From Marinoscillum furvescens DSM 4134 (GTDB lineage Bacteria; Bacteroidota; Bacteroidia; Cytophagales; Cyclobacteriaceae): 64,000 nucleotides of DNA. Shown here piece after piece: positions 48,815-56,876 of this stretch. The notes under the pieces are model-generated. The model searched no databases. It was not told the origin of the DNA and saw nothing but the letters and a program-made list of their open reading frames with translations. The position numbers and the translations under genes were made by a program. The stretch is taken from assembly GCF_003386095.1 (NCBI RefSeq), contig NZ_QREG01000017.1, positions 79,734 to 143,733 of the forward strand, written 5' to 3'. Each line of letters starts with the position of its first letter. Position 1 is the stretch's first letter.

Positions 48815-50371
48815 TCAAACGTTGGCCAGCTTAGGGTTATTTGAACCTCTAGGCTGTTTGATCTCCATGGTGATGTTTTTGTTCTTCGCTGTGTGTTTGA
48901 AATCTTCAATGGTTTCCAAGATGTCCTCATCGATGAAGATTGATTCGGTTTCATCGAAGACCACATGAGATTCATCAGGAATTTGTCTCAAGGTTCTACG
49001 TAAGAATGCTTTGTTTAGGAAGCTTACATCTTTTTCCAGTCGGATGATGTATTCCTGCTCACCTACTTCTTTCAGCGTGATGGCTTTGTGGAGGTTGGTT
49101 TTTAGTACATAAAACAATCCTACGATGATACCAATGGTGATACCAATAAGCAGATCTGTAAATAAGATAGCTACGATGGTAATCACATAAGGTATAAACT
49201 GTGAGGTGCCTTTGGCATAAAGTCCTTTAAAAATTGAAGGTTTGGCTAATTTATAACCTACTACCAGAAGTACTGCAGCTAATGCTGAAAGCGGAATCAG
49301 GTTGAGTACGTCTGGGAAGAACATTACAGACATGATCAAAAGGAAACCATGGAATATGGCTGAAACCTTGGTTTTACCCCCTGAGCTCACGTTGGCTGTA
49401 CTTCGAACTATTACTGCCGTAAGAGGAAGACCACCTAGGAGGCCAGATACCATGTTGCCGATTCCTTGTGCTTTTAGCTCTGTATTGGTTGGTGCTATTC
49501 TTTTGTAAGGATCTAACTTATCTACCGCATCAAGGCTAAGAAGTGTTTCCAAACTAGCAATGATTGCAATAGTCACTGCTACCACATAGATGTCAGGGTT
49601 GGCAAACTGCGAGAAGTCCGGTGCAGTAAGGAAGTCTACAAACTCGCTTACACTCCCCGCCACAGGCAGTGCTACCATGTGCTTGGCAGATAGTACAAGG
49701 TTGGGTAGCATTTTTGGAAATAAGATGCTATTAGCGGCCATACCCCAAACTACAGCTACCAGTGCACCAGGGACAATAGAAGTCCACTTTTGTTTTTTCA
49801 TAAACGGCCGTTCCCACATGATGAGAATACCCAGTGCAATGCCACTGATTATCAGGGCACCCATATCGATGTTTTGAATGGCCAGGATGATTTCTGTAAA
49901 GGTGTTTTCACCGTCTGGCTGATAGAAACTTTCATCTCCTTCATAATCCTGATCATCGCCCAATGCGTGAGGGATTTGTTTAAGAATAAGTATCAACCCA
50001 ATGGCTGAAAGCATACCTTTAATTACTGAAGAAGGGAAAAAGTGACCAATAATGCCCGCCTGTAGCATGCCTAACGTAAACTGAATCAAACCAGCCAGGA
50101 ATACGGCTAGTAGAAAAGATTCATAGGTACCCAGCGTATCGATAGCATTGAGGACAATAACTGTAAGACCTGCTGCAGGCCCACTCACACTAAGCTGTGA
50201 GCCACTAAAGAGACCTACTACTAAGCCACCAACTATACCAGCTATAAGTCCTCCAAAGAGGGGAGCGCCAGAAGCCAGGGCTATTCCCAGACAGAGTGGT
50301 AATGCGACCAATGCTACGACCAATCCCGCGGGGAGGTCATTTTTTAAGTTGCTTCCAAAATATTGTTTCAT
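48815..50371 (-). CDS. SulP family anion transporter (bicarbonate/sulfate type)
   Basis: 518-residue inner-membrane SulP carrier. The N-terminal DLPAGLVVALVALPLCLGIALASGAPLFGGLIAGI is the SulP signature of the branch often found with carbonic anhydrase. SQLSVSGPAAGLTVIV is the TM3 motif, and GNMVSGLLGGLPLTAVIVRSTANVSSGGKTK the mid-protein motif. A C-terminal STAS-like region (about 420-510) contains FLNKAFLRRTLRQIP and VVFDETESIFIDEDILE. No carbonic anhydrase gene is adjacent. First gene of an operon with a small lipoprotein and gamma-glutamyltransferase. Bicarbonate is a reasonable guess for substrate; sulfate is not excluded. Confidence 0.88.
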   Translation of the reverse strand: MKQYFGSNLKNDLPAGLVVALVALPLCLGIALASGAPLFGGLIAGIVGGLVVGLFSGSQLSVSGPAAGLTVIVLNAIDTLGTYESFLLAVFLAGLIQFTLGMLQAGIIGHFFPSSVIKGMLSAIGLILILKQIPHALGDDQDYEGDESFYQPDGENTFTEIILAIQNIDMGALIISGIALGILIMWERPFMKKQKWTSIVPGALVAVVWGMAANSILFPKMLPNLVLSAKHMVALPVAGSVSEFVDFLTAPDFSQFANPDIYVVAVTIAIIASLETLLSLDAVDKLDPYKRIAPTNTELKAQGIGNMVSGLLGGLPLTAVIVRSTANVSSGGKTKVSAIFHGFLLIMSVMFFPDVLNLIPLSALAAVLLVVGYKLAKPSIFKGLYAKGTSQFIPYVITIVAILFTDLLIGITIGIIVGLFYVLKTNLHKAITLKEVGEQEYIIRLEKDVSFLNKAFLRRTLRQIPDESHVVFDETESIFIDEDILETIEDFKHTAKNKNITMEIKQPRGSNNPKLANV

Positions 50372-50674
50372 GAATTCGTGGATGAATTTTAAGGTTTAAA
50401 AGGAATTGAACAGGTGAAGATGGCGTCCCACAAAAATGTTGGGAAAATAGGAAAAATGCATTATTAAATCGAGAAAATCCTCACCTTAGACGTGTTCTAT
50501 TTTTGTGATTTTGCAAAATTCATAATTCGTTTTGATAACATTCTGTTAATCAGGAGGTATAAAATAGGTGCTTAAAGGTAATTTATAATCAATTCCTTTT
50601 AGTTTGTTATTGGTTTAGTTATATTCATGACCCCAATTATCTTGATCATTTAACCAACGACCAGTACAGACGAA
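50372..50674. other. 303-bp divergent promoter region
   Basis: AT-rich gap between SulP (leftward) and the 268-residue gene (rightward); no gene seen. TATTTTTG at 50498-50505 matches the -7 consensus on the plus strand but is about 170 bp from the ATG. TTTG at 50603 with TATTCATG at 50622 is a weaker, nearer candidate. Confidence 0.35.
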
Positions 50675-51481
50675 ATGAAAACATCAGCTAACCTAGACCT
50701 TCTCGAGCATCAAAATTTGCCAAAAGGCTACCGAGCCTACAAGATTAAAGGAGTAGATCAGACGATCATAGCACGAAAAGGAGGTCCTACTAGTGATCAG
50801 GTAAAAAGTAAGGCTACTTATGCGGAGCTGAGAAACAATCAAAAGGAGTTTGGGGTGGCCTCAATGATGTCTAAAGTACTGCGCAGCTCATTGTCGGATG
50901 GCATGTCTGAAATCTGCGAAACGTATGTGTCTGGACGACTGACGGCACAGTTTCGAAATCTGGCAAAATACGAACAAGGTAAAACGGGAACTCGACCATT
51001 GTATCTAAGCAAGCATGGTCACAATCTGAATGGATTTGAGTTTAACACCACAGCGCCATATGAGCAAATTTTTGGTGCGAAGTACTTCATCAAACCCGGT
51101 AGCCGAAGAGGGCAGGTAATCCTTCATTTTCCAGCTTTTGTGCCGGAGAACACCTTTCAAAAACCTGATGGTGCTACCAATTTTAAGATTAGTGCAAGAC
51201 TAATTGCGCTTTCTGATTACTATTTTGATCAGGAGGAGATGTGCTATCAGCCTTTAAGTAAAGATTTTCATGGACAGTTTGGAGCCTACAAGAGCCCCAT
51301 GCTTCCGATTTTGAAAATACCGACAGAACCTATGACTGCTATGGTATCGCTTGATGAGCAGGAGGTGCCGGAGCATATCGGACTTTTCCTCGTGATGGCC
51401 GTGAGTTTTTATCAATACGAAAATGGTAAGTTTAAGCACCTGGCCAAAGGGAGTAGCATGACCATTAAGAAAGTTTATTAA
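50675..51481 (+). CDS. Conserved Bacteroidota protein of unknown function
   Basis: 268 residues, no signal peptide or membrane helix. The N-terminal pattern ARKGGPTSDQVKSKATYAELRNNQKEFG with a following VLRSSLSDGM is shared with a widespread group of Bacteroidota hypothetical proteins that begin with a KGG..S..IK....F...R.N..EFG motif. The middle shows LNGFEFNTTAPYEQIFG, and GATNFKISARLIAL is also typical of that group. No enzyme motif is seen. First gene of a likely four-gene operon (gaps 45, 2 and 19 bp) with an MpaB-like protein, a TPR protein and ACMSD. Resemblance to the group is from memory and the function is unknown. Confidence 0.65.
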   Translation: MKTSANLDLLEHQNLPKGYRAYKIKGVDQTIIARKGGPTSDQVKSKATYAELRNNQKEFGVASMMSKVLRSSLSDGMSEICETYVSGRLTAQFRNLAKYEQGKTGTRPLYLSKHGHNLNGFEFNTTAPYEQIFGAKYFIKPGSRRGQVILHFPAFVPENTFQKPDGATNFKISARLIALSDYYFDQEEMCYQPLSKDFHGQFGAYKSPMLPILKIPTEPMTAMVSLDEQEVPEHIGLFLVMAVSFYQYENGKFKHLAKGSSMTIKKVY

Positions 51482-51526
51482 AACTTTTTACCCCTGTATT
51501 GGATTATTAGAGAAATCTTTTCACTG

Positions 51527-52543
51527 ATGACCAATCACCCCAGAAGACAAATAGGTGATCCTGTTGCTGACAGTGCCTTCACATTCTTCAAAGAAAATCC
51601 TAAAAGCTATCAGGCCTTTCTGTCCGTAGCTACTAATGACGAATTGCTCGAGCTATTAGCACTGTACGAGCCTTTACATCCGTTACTTCAAACGCTACAC
51701 CTTCCTGATCCAGCAGATAGCAGACTCTTGAATGCTGGTCACGACTTTTTCGAACTGTATTTATTTGAGATTTTGGGCGTACTTGGCCTTTATAGCCTTC
51801 CATATTGTTATGCCGGAGCAAAAGGGGCACGTGTCCTGGTATTGTCCAGGCGTCTGAAAGACCAGCCAGCAAAGCGTCTAAGTGAAACAGCCAAATTTGT
51901 GGTTTCGGCCGGTGCCAAGGGCGCATGGAAGCCTGATGGAAAAGGTCTGGTAGCCACTGTGCAAGTGCGATTGATGCATGCTGCAGCACGTCATTATGCG
52001 TCTAGGGAAATTCGTGATGAGGTGCCCGTAAATCAGGATGACCAACTTGGAACGTTGATGGCATTTTCGCTGGTGAGTTTGCATGGGTTACGCAAGCTGG
52101 GAATAAGAGTAGGTGAGCGCGAGGCAGCTGCGTTTTATGAGTTGTGGAAATTGATTGGATTAAATATGGGCATACAGCCCGAATATATCCCGGAAGATCT
52201 ACGGGCAGCACATCAGGCTGATAAAGATATTGTTAATAGAGAATTTAAAAGTAGCCAGGAGGGTAGGGAGTTGGCCCTAAGCTTGCGAGCCTACTTTGAA
52301 AGCCAGCCGGCAACACTGGGAATAGATGCTGTGACGCTCATGGGGTACCTGCTAGGTGACGAACTTTGTGAAATACTGGATATTCCACGTTCGCAACTCA
52401 GGCAAGCGGCGCTCTATCCATTGTTGCGCTCAATGAATTTCTTCAAGGACTTCCAGCGGCAGCACATAGGAGTCTCTCCAGAGATTGGACGAAAACTAAG
52501 TGAAGAAGGCGTAAAACCCAATCACAGTTTTTCGTATAGATAA
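51527..52543 (+). CDS. MpaB / latex-clearing-protein-like heme protein (DUF2236)
   Basis: 338-residue protein of the oxygenase MpaB family (DUF2236), related to the rubber oxygenase Lcp. Core motifs are ETAKFVVSAGAKGAWKPDGKGLVATVQVRLMHAAARHY (given in part: VQVRLMHAAARHY holds the expected heme histidine), then VNQDDQLGTLMAFSLVSLHGLRKLGI. These match the DUF2236 consensus in which an Arg, a Lys/Thr pair and a His surround the heme. No signal peptide. Substrate unknown; characterised relatives act on isoprenoids or fungal metabolites. The next gene, a TPR protein, starts 2 bp after the stop, and ACMSD ends the operon. Confidence 0.8.
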   Translation: MTNHPRRQIGDPVADSAFTFFKENPKSYQAFLSVATNDELLELLALYEPLHPLLQTLHLPDPADSRLLNAGHDFFELYLFEILGVLGLYSLPYCYAGAKGARVLVLSRRLKDQPAKRLSETAKFVVSAGAKGAWKPDGKGLVATVQVRLMHAAARHYASREIRDEVPVNQDDQLGTLMAFSLVSLHGLRKLGIRVGEREAAAFYELWKLIGLNMGIQPEYIPEDLRAAHQADKDIVNREFKSSQEGRELALSLRAYFESQPATLGIDAVTLMGYLLGDELCEILDIPRSQLRQAALYPLLRSMNFFKDFQRQHIGVSPEIGRKLSEEGVKPNHSFSYR

Positions 52544-52545
52544 GG

Positions 52546-53715
52546 ATGAGATATCTGATTGCGATTGCTGCTTTTCTACTTTTCATCAATTTACAAGCTC
52601 AAAACGGACAAATAAGGTCCCAAGAATTGTATGAGGCTGGCCTTGAAGCTTTTCGGCAATCTGATTTTTCCGCTGCTCGAAATTTACTCAACGAATCCAT
52701 TGCTTTGAGGGCTACTCCAGATGCGCATTACCTGGTAGGTCTCACATATACTGCGGAGGGTAAAGACCTACGCGCTGTGGCGTCCTTCGAGGCAGCTGTC
52801 GCCCTCAATCCTGATTATCATGAGGCATATTTTCAGAAAGGGTTGATTTACCTCCAGTATCATGATCCTTCTCAGGCGATCAAAGACTTTACCTTGTTGA
52901 TCGATACAGAACAAACCGAAACACGCAGTATTTACTTTCAAATAGATCCCACAGGTAATCAGCAAACAGAAGTAGGGACACTCACCAATTTTAAAGCACA
53001 GCTGTATCACTACAGAGCTCAGGCTCATCGGGCACTTCGATCGTACGACAAGTCATTTGAAGACCTGGCTCAGGCTATAGCACTTGATGAGCATCCAGAT
53101 TTTCTGGTGACGAGAGCATTGCTGTATCAAAAGACAGGTCAACGAGAACACGCCGAGCGGGACCTGCGACAAGCAGTAGCGCTAGATAGTCTACACCAGC
53201 TAGCCTGGTACAATTTGGCGCTTATGGATCCTGATGTGGAACTTCCGGAGGGACTGATTGAGGCGGATGGAGCTGGCGCCACCATTGGTCTACTAGCTTC
53301 TCGCGCATTGGAGCAGGGAGACTACCAGCGCGCTAAGGTCTACTTTGATCGCAGCCTGGAGCGCAATCCATCAGATGTGCTCACTCGCATCAATAGAGGT
53401 AGGGTCTTGTTGAAGGTTCGGCAGTTTGAAGCCGCTATTGAGGATTTTGAAGTTGCCCGCAAACAAGATCACACCCGCTTTGAGACCTTGTACTTAATTG
53501 GAAATGGGTATTTTTTTCAAAAACAACATAAAACTGCGCTGGCATACTACCATCAGTATCTGGTGGTGGACCCCACGAATGCTATCGTTTGGTACAATGC
53601 GGCAATGTGTCAGCTAGAGCTAAAAAAGAAAGAAGAAGCTTGTCACAGCCTGGAACGCGCACAAACTTTGGGGATGTTGGAAGCTTCTGGAAAGCTGAAA
53701 AAATATTGCCGATAG
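52546..53715 (+). CDS. Exported tetratricopeptide-repeat protein
   Basis: 389-residue protein with a signal peptide (MRYLIAIAAFLLFINLQAQ) and about eight TPR units. Examples are ELYEAGLEAFRQSDFSAARN at 27-46, AVASFEAAVALNPDYHEAYF, SFEDLAQAIALDEHPDFLV, YQRAKVYFDRSLERNPSDVL and HKTALAYYHQYLVVDPTNAI. It probably serves as a periplasmic protein-binding scaffold. The start codon is 2 bp after the MpaB stop, and ACMSD follows after 19 bp. The partner is not evident. The C-terminal SLERAQTLGMLEASGKLKKYC ends with a TPR-like capping helix. Confidence 0.85.
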   Translation: MRYLIAIAAFLLFINLQAQNGQIRSQELYEAGLEAFRQSDFSAARNLLNESIALRATPDAHYLVGLTYTAEGKDLRAVASFEAAVALNPDYHEAYFQKGLIYLQYHDPSQAIKDFTLLIDTEQTETRSIYFQIDPTGNQQTEVGTLTNFKAQLYHYRAQAHRALRSYDKSFEDLAQAIALDEHPDFLVTRALLYQKTGQREHAERDLRQAVALDSLHQLAWYNLALMDPDVELPEGLIEADGAGATIGLLASRALEQGDYQRAKVYFDRSLERNPSDVLTRINRGRVLLKVRQFEAAIEDFEVARKQDHTRFETLYLIGNGYFFQKQHKTALAYYHQYLVVDPTNAIVWYNAAMCQLELKKKEEACHSLERAQTLGMLEASGKLKKYCR

Positions 53716-53734
53716 GTTTTATTATTTTTGACTT

Positions 53735-54793
53735 ATGACGCGAATTGCCCCACTCAAAATCGATATGCACACGCATATCTTGCCTGAAAAACTGCCCAAT
53801 TTTGCTGATAAGTTTGGCTATGGAGACTTTATCAACCTATTGCATCACAAGCCTGGAGCGGCGCTGATGATGAAAGGCGAGAAATTCTTTCGTGAGATTC
53901 AATCCAACTGCTGGGATCCTGAAGTTAGGGTCAAAGAGTATGAGGAGTTTCATACGAAGGTGCAGGTGATTTGTACCATACCGGTTATGTTTAGCTACTG
54001 GGCAGAGCCCAAAGATTGTCTGGATCTAAGCCAGTACCTCAATGACCACATCGCTGAAGTGGTGGATCAGTATCCTCAGCACTACATTGGGCTGGGTACG
54101 GTGCCCATGCAGGATGTGGATTTGGCGATCGAAGAGTTGGAGCGACTGAAGGGGCTTGGGATTCCGGGCGTTCAGATCGGTTCAAACATCAATCAGCACA
54201 ACCTGAGCAAGCCTCGGTTTTTTGAGTTTTTTGAAGCCTGTGAGCGTTTGGATATGGCCATCCTCGTTCACCCCTGGGATATGATGGGTAAGGCGGATAT
54301 GGAAAAATACTGGCTGCCGTGGCTGGTAGGCATGCCGGCAGAAACTGCCAGGGCCATTGCTTCCATGATCTTTGGAGGGGTGTTTGCGCGATACCCCAAG
54401 CTGCGCGTGTGTTTTGCGCATGCAGGAGGATCCTTTTTGCCTACCATTGGCCGTTTGGAGCGAGGCTTCAACTGCCGGCCGGATCTCGTGGCGGTGCACA
54501 ATAACGTAAATCCACGAGAATACCTGGGTAAGTTTTGGGTAGATAGCATCACGCATGATCCCATGCTATTGGAATATGCAATGAAATTGATTGGGTCAGA
54601 AAAAATATGTCTCGGCTCGGATTATCCGTTTCCGTTAGGAGATCTGGAGATAGGTAAGTATATCGAAGAAATGGACTTGCCTGAAGACGACCTGGAAAAC
54701 ATTATGTACCGATCTACGCTGGATTGGTTGGGGATGGGAGCAAAGGAGGAAATAGCCAATCTTACTTCCCTTTCAGGTAAGGGTCAAAACTAA
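53735..54793 (+). CDS. 2-amino-3-carboxymuconate-6-semialdehyde decarboxylase (ACMSD)
   Basis: 352-residue zinc amidohydrolase-fold decarboxylase of the kynurenine pathway. It converts aminocarboxymuconate semialdehyde to 2-aminomuconate semialdehyde, diverting it from quinolinate and NAD. Close resemblance to animal ACMSD: KIDMHTHILPE (HxH zinc site), NCWDPEVRVKEYEEF, TIPVMFSYWAEPKDCLDL, VGMPAETARAIASMIFGGVF, CFAHAGGSFLPTIGRLERGF and GSDYPFPLGDLEIGKYIEEM (zinc Asp). HPWDM supplies another zinc histidine. Last gene of a four-gene operon. With tryptophan dioxygenase and glutaryl-CoA dehydrogenase at 8.4-10.6 kb it points to tryptophan breakdown via glutaryl-CoA. Confidence 0.92.
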   Translation: MTRIAPLKIDMHTHILPEKLPNFADKFGYGDFINLLHHKPGAALMMKGEKFFREIQSNCWDPEVRVKEYEEFHTKVQVICTIPVMFSYWAEPKDCLDLSQYLNDHIAEVVDQYPQHYIGLGTVPMQDVDLAIEELERLKGLGIPGVQIGSNINQHNLSKPRFFEFFEACERLDMAILVHPWDMMGKADMEKYWLPWLVGMPAETARAIASMIFGGVFARYPKLRVCFAHAGGSFLPTIGRLERGFNCRPDLVAVHNNVNPREYLGKFWVDSITHDPMLLEYAMKLIGSEKICLGSDYPFPLGDLEIGKYIEEMDLPEDDLENIMYRSTLDWLGMGAKEEIANLTSLSGKGQN

Positions 54794-54830
54794 AACCTAA
54801 GTAATTCAACTTGGTGATTGAAAAGCTGGT

Positions 54831-55256
54831 TTAAGATCTCCATTCCTTCAAAGCATCTAGTACGATTACCTCATCGAGCTGCGCATTGAGTGTGCCTGCT
54901 ACGGCTATGCCTCCTATGATTTTGTCATTGGAATAGATGGGGTGCCCACCAAGTAAGGGTACGTACGGTTGCGGCGTACAGCTGTCGAGTGTGAGCATAG
55001 GTGCCCGGCCATCGGAGATTACTTCTTCTAGTTTTCCGGTAGGGCGCTGAAACGCTACCGCGGTGGCAGCTTTTCCTAAGGCAATGTTGGCTGCTGCGTG
55101 CATGGTGCCATCGAGTACTTCCAGTAGTACCGGATGCCCTCCCTGATCCACAATGGCTATTGCTCCGGGTACCTTGTGGCTATGAGCGGAATTTAGCGCC
55201 ACCTTCATGAGGTGGCGCGCTTCCTTGTGTGAAATTGAATGAGTCTGTAGCGGCAT
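54831..55256 (-). CDS. GlcG/HbpS family protein
   Basis: 141-residue protein of the GlcG/HbpS family (PF03928-like), small homo-oligomers linked in some cases to heme or corrinoid binding and often found in sugar-acid or diol operons. Motifs: VPGAIAIVDQGGHPVLLEVLDG (residues 28-49), ALGKAATAVAFQRPTG, and VPLLGGHPIYSNDKIIGGIAVAGT. No signal peptide. The ATG shares one base with the TAA of the TIM-barrel gene (TAATG), so the two are translationally coupled. Last gene of the GntR-headed operon. Its role in the pathway is unknown. Confidence 0.85.
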   Translation of the reverse strand: MPLQTHSISHKEARHLMKVALNSAHSHKVPGAIAIVDQGGHPVLLEVLDGTMHAAANIALGKAATAVAFQRPTGKLEEVISDGRAPMLTLDSCTPQPYVPLLGGHPIYSNDKIIGGIAVAGTLNAQLDEVIVLDALKEWRS

Positions 55257-56215
55257 TAAAGTCTGTAGATTTCTGTGCGTACGAGTTCCATGAGGTCCAT
55301 GTGGCGTTCTTCGGCCATGAGTTTCCGGTATTTGGCACGATCAAGGCCTTCCACTAGATTCCAAATCGCCTGGTTCATTTTAGCATGCTGAGTGAAAAAT
55401 CCCATCATGTCGAATATGCGAGGGGAGGCATCAGCAGTGAAAAACTTATTGTAGCCATACTCCTTGGCATAGAAGAAAAACTCAACCGTATGCAAGAAGT
55501 TTCGGGAAGCTCCTATGAGGTCCCAGTCAAAGTTCCAGTCGTTATCATTGGTGTGCAGGTAGTAGTCAATGTTCGACTCTTCACAGAGCGCGAGTACTTG
55601 TGCTGGATTCTCTTTGGCGAGCAACGAGTGACCAAAATCTATGGTGATTCCTGTGGATGAATTTTGTACATCTTTCAGTAGTACGATGGACTTGGCGCAA
55701 CTATCCAGGTGACAATTGACACGGGTTTCGTTGATTTTATACTCAATGAAAAGTGGGATTTCCGGAAGGTAGTCTGCAGCTTCTGCAATTGCATCGACCA
55801 TATTGCGCCATGCCTTTGGGTAGTCTACTTGAAAGAGGTTGTCAAACCCATCAGACAATGGGCAAACCGTGACCAATGGGGCGCCTACTTTTTTGGCAAA
55901 ATCTTTAGCTCCTCGGATTATTTCTAAAGCACCTTTTCTAAGTTCTTCCTGCGGGCGGGAGATGGCGCCAGGTACCCAATTGATTTCTTTCTTGATGTTG
56001 GCATTGATGGCAGCAAACTCCAGATTGTATTTTTTCATCAAAGCAAGCGTCGCCTCTGCTTCTCCGGTTTCATATGGGTAGACTACTTCCACACCACTGA
56101 CTCCTGGTACTTGTGCGGCAAGTTGTAGGCGCTGCTCCAGTTCGGTGGGTTGCTGGTAATCGGAAAATCGATCTCTTGTGCTACCTAAAAAGGCAGTAAT
56201 GATACTTTGTTTCAT
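55256..56215 (-). CDS. TIM-barrel sugar isomerase/epimerase
   Basis: 319-residue cytoplasmic protein of the AP-endonuclease-2-like / xylose-isomerase-like TIM-barrel family. Expected metal ligands are seen in order: a Glu in VSGVEVVYPYE, FIEYKINETR, TIDFGHSLLAK with Asp and His, and YYLHTNDND. The C-terminal MGFFTQHAKMNQAIWNLVEGLDRAKY resembles rhamnose-isomerase-like proteins. It is separated from the cupin gene by 115 bp holding a 7-bp hairpin (tgctggt 56271-56277 and accagca 56289-56295) and is coupled to the GlcG/HbpS gene. It probably interconverts sugars or sugar acids taken up by the MFS carrier; the substrate is unassigned. Confidence 0.82.
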   Translation of the reverse strand: MKQSIITAFLGSTRDRFSDYQQPTELEQRLQLAAQVPGVSGVEVVYPYETGEAEATLALMKKYNLEFAAINANIKKEINWVPGAISRPQEELRKGALEIIRGAKDFAKKVGAPLVTVCPLSDGFDNLFQVDYPKAWRNMVDAIAEAADYLPEIPLFIEYKINETRVNCHLDSCAKSIVLLKDVQNSSTGITIDFGHSLLAKENPAQVLALCEESNIDYYLHTNDNDWNFDWDLIGASRNFLHTVEFFFYAKEYGYNKFFTADASPRIFDMMGFFTQHAKMNQAIWNLVEGLDRAKYRKLMAEERHMDLMELVRTEIYRL

Positions 56216-56330
56216 GTTTTGGTGGTTTGTTTTTATCTAATCGCTAGCTGTCAGCGTATGGAGTATTCATTGCTGGTTTTATGATTTGACCAGCAGCTCA
56301 TGCTGAAAGTAAGCTGTATTCGTAGTTTAG

Positions 56331-56873
56331 TTATGCTACAATTTTGGTTTCACGAATGATGTTAGGGTCGGTAAACTGGTCCAGAGTGTCACGCACTTTC
56401 GTGGAAAAGGAATACATCACCGCTCCGGCTGGTCCTGCCTGAAACCAGTGTTTGGTGCCTGACGGTAATACCAACTGATCACCAGGTTTGAGGTCTACTT
56501 CGTGACGCATGGTGTAGCAGTCCGACTTGCCATCTACAATGAATCCTTTGTCCAGCGTATCTTCTCCCGGGATATAGAAATACAGATCGCCGCTGATTGC
56601 CCGGATGATTTCTTCCTTACCTGGGTCGTTGCCTACGGGGGGGTGCCAGTGCTCAGGTTCGGTTTGATTTGGAAAGAGAACCAAAATTTTACCAGCAATA
56701 CGATCGGTTTCAAACATGGTGAGAATCTGAATTCCCTCTTTTCTTAAATTGCTCAGCCCAAAGTCAGCAGCGGTAATTTTTTCTCGATCTTCGAGGGTGA
56801 GTACAATGCCTGCGTCAGCGATCATTTGTAGTGCCTCAGCACACGCCTCGTTGAATTCTTTTTTGGTGATCAT
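56331..56873 (-). CDS. Cupin, D-lyxose-isomerase-like
   Basis: 180-residue single-domain cupin resembling D-lyxose/D-mannose ketol-isomerases. Metal ligands are placed as in that family: PEHWHPPVGNDPGKEEIIRAI gives two His and a Glu, and LPSGTKHWFQAGPAGAVMYSFSTKVRDTLDQF gives the last His and the conserved C-terminal TKV...D.F segment. The N-terminal helix ITKKEFNEACAEALQMIADAGI is also family-like. It starts 3 bp after the MFS gene stop, so expression is with the carrier and GntR regulator. Isomerisation of an aldose or of a sugar acid is the probable role; the exact substrate is open. Confidence 0.75.
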   Translation of the reverse strand: MITKKEFNEACAEALQMIADAGIVLTLEDREKITAADFGLSNLRKEGIQILTMFETDRIAGKILVLFPNQTEPEHWHPPVGNDPGKEEIIRAISGDLYFYIPGEDTLDKGFIVDGKSDCYTMRHEVDLKPGDQLVLPSGTKHWFQAGPAGAVMYSFSTKVRDTLDQFTDPNIIRETKIVA

Positions 56874-56876
56874 TTT

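Noticed and set aside
53723..53730. TATTTTTG as a promoter for ACMSD
   Set aside because: Good -7 match, but it would place the transcription start at or past the ATG, and the gene lies in a tight operon.
54794..54830. Terminator between ACMSD and the GlcG/HbpS gene
   Set aside because: Only a weak bulged 7-bp repeat without a T-run could be found.
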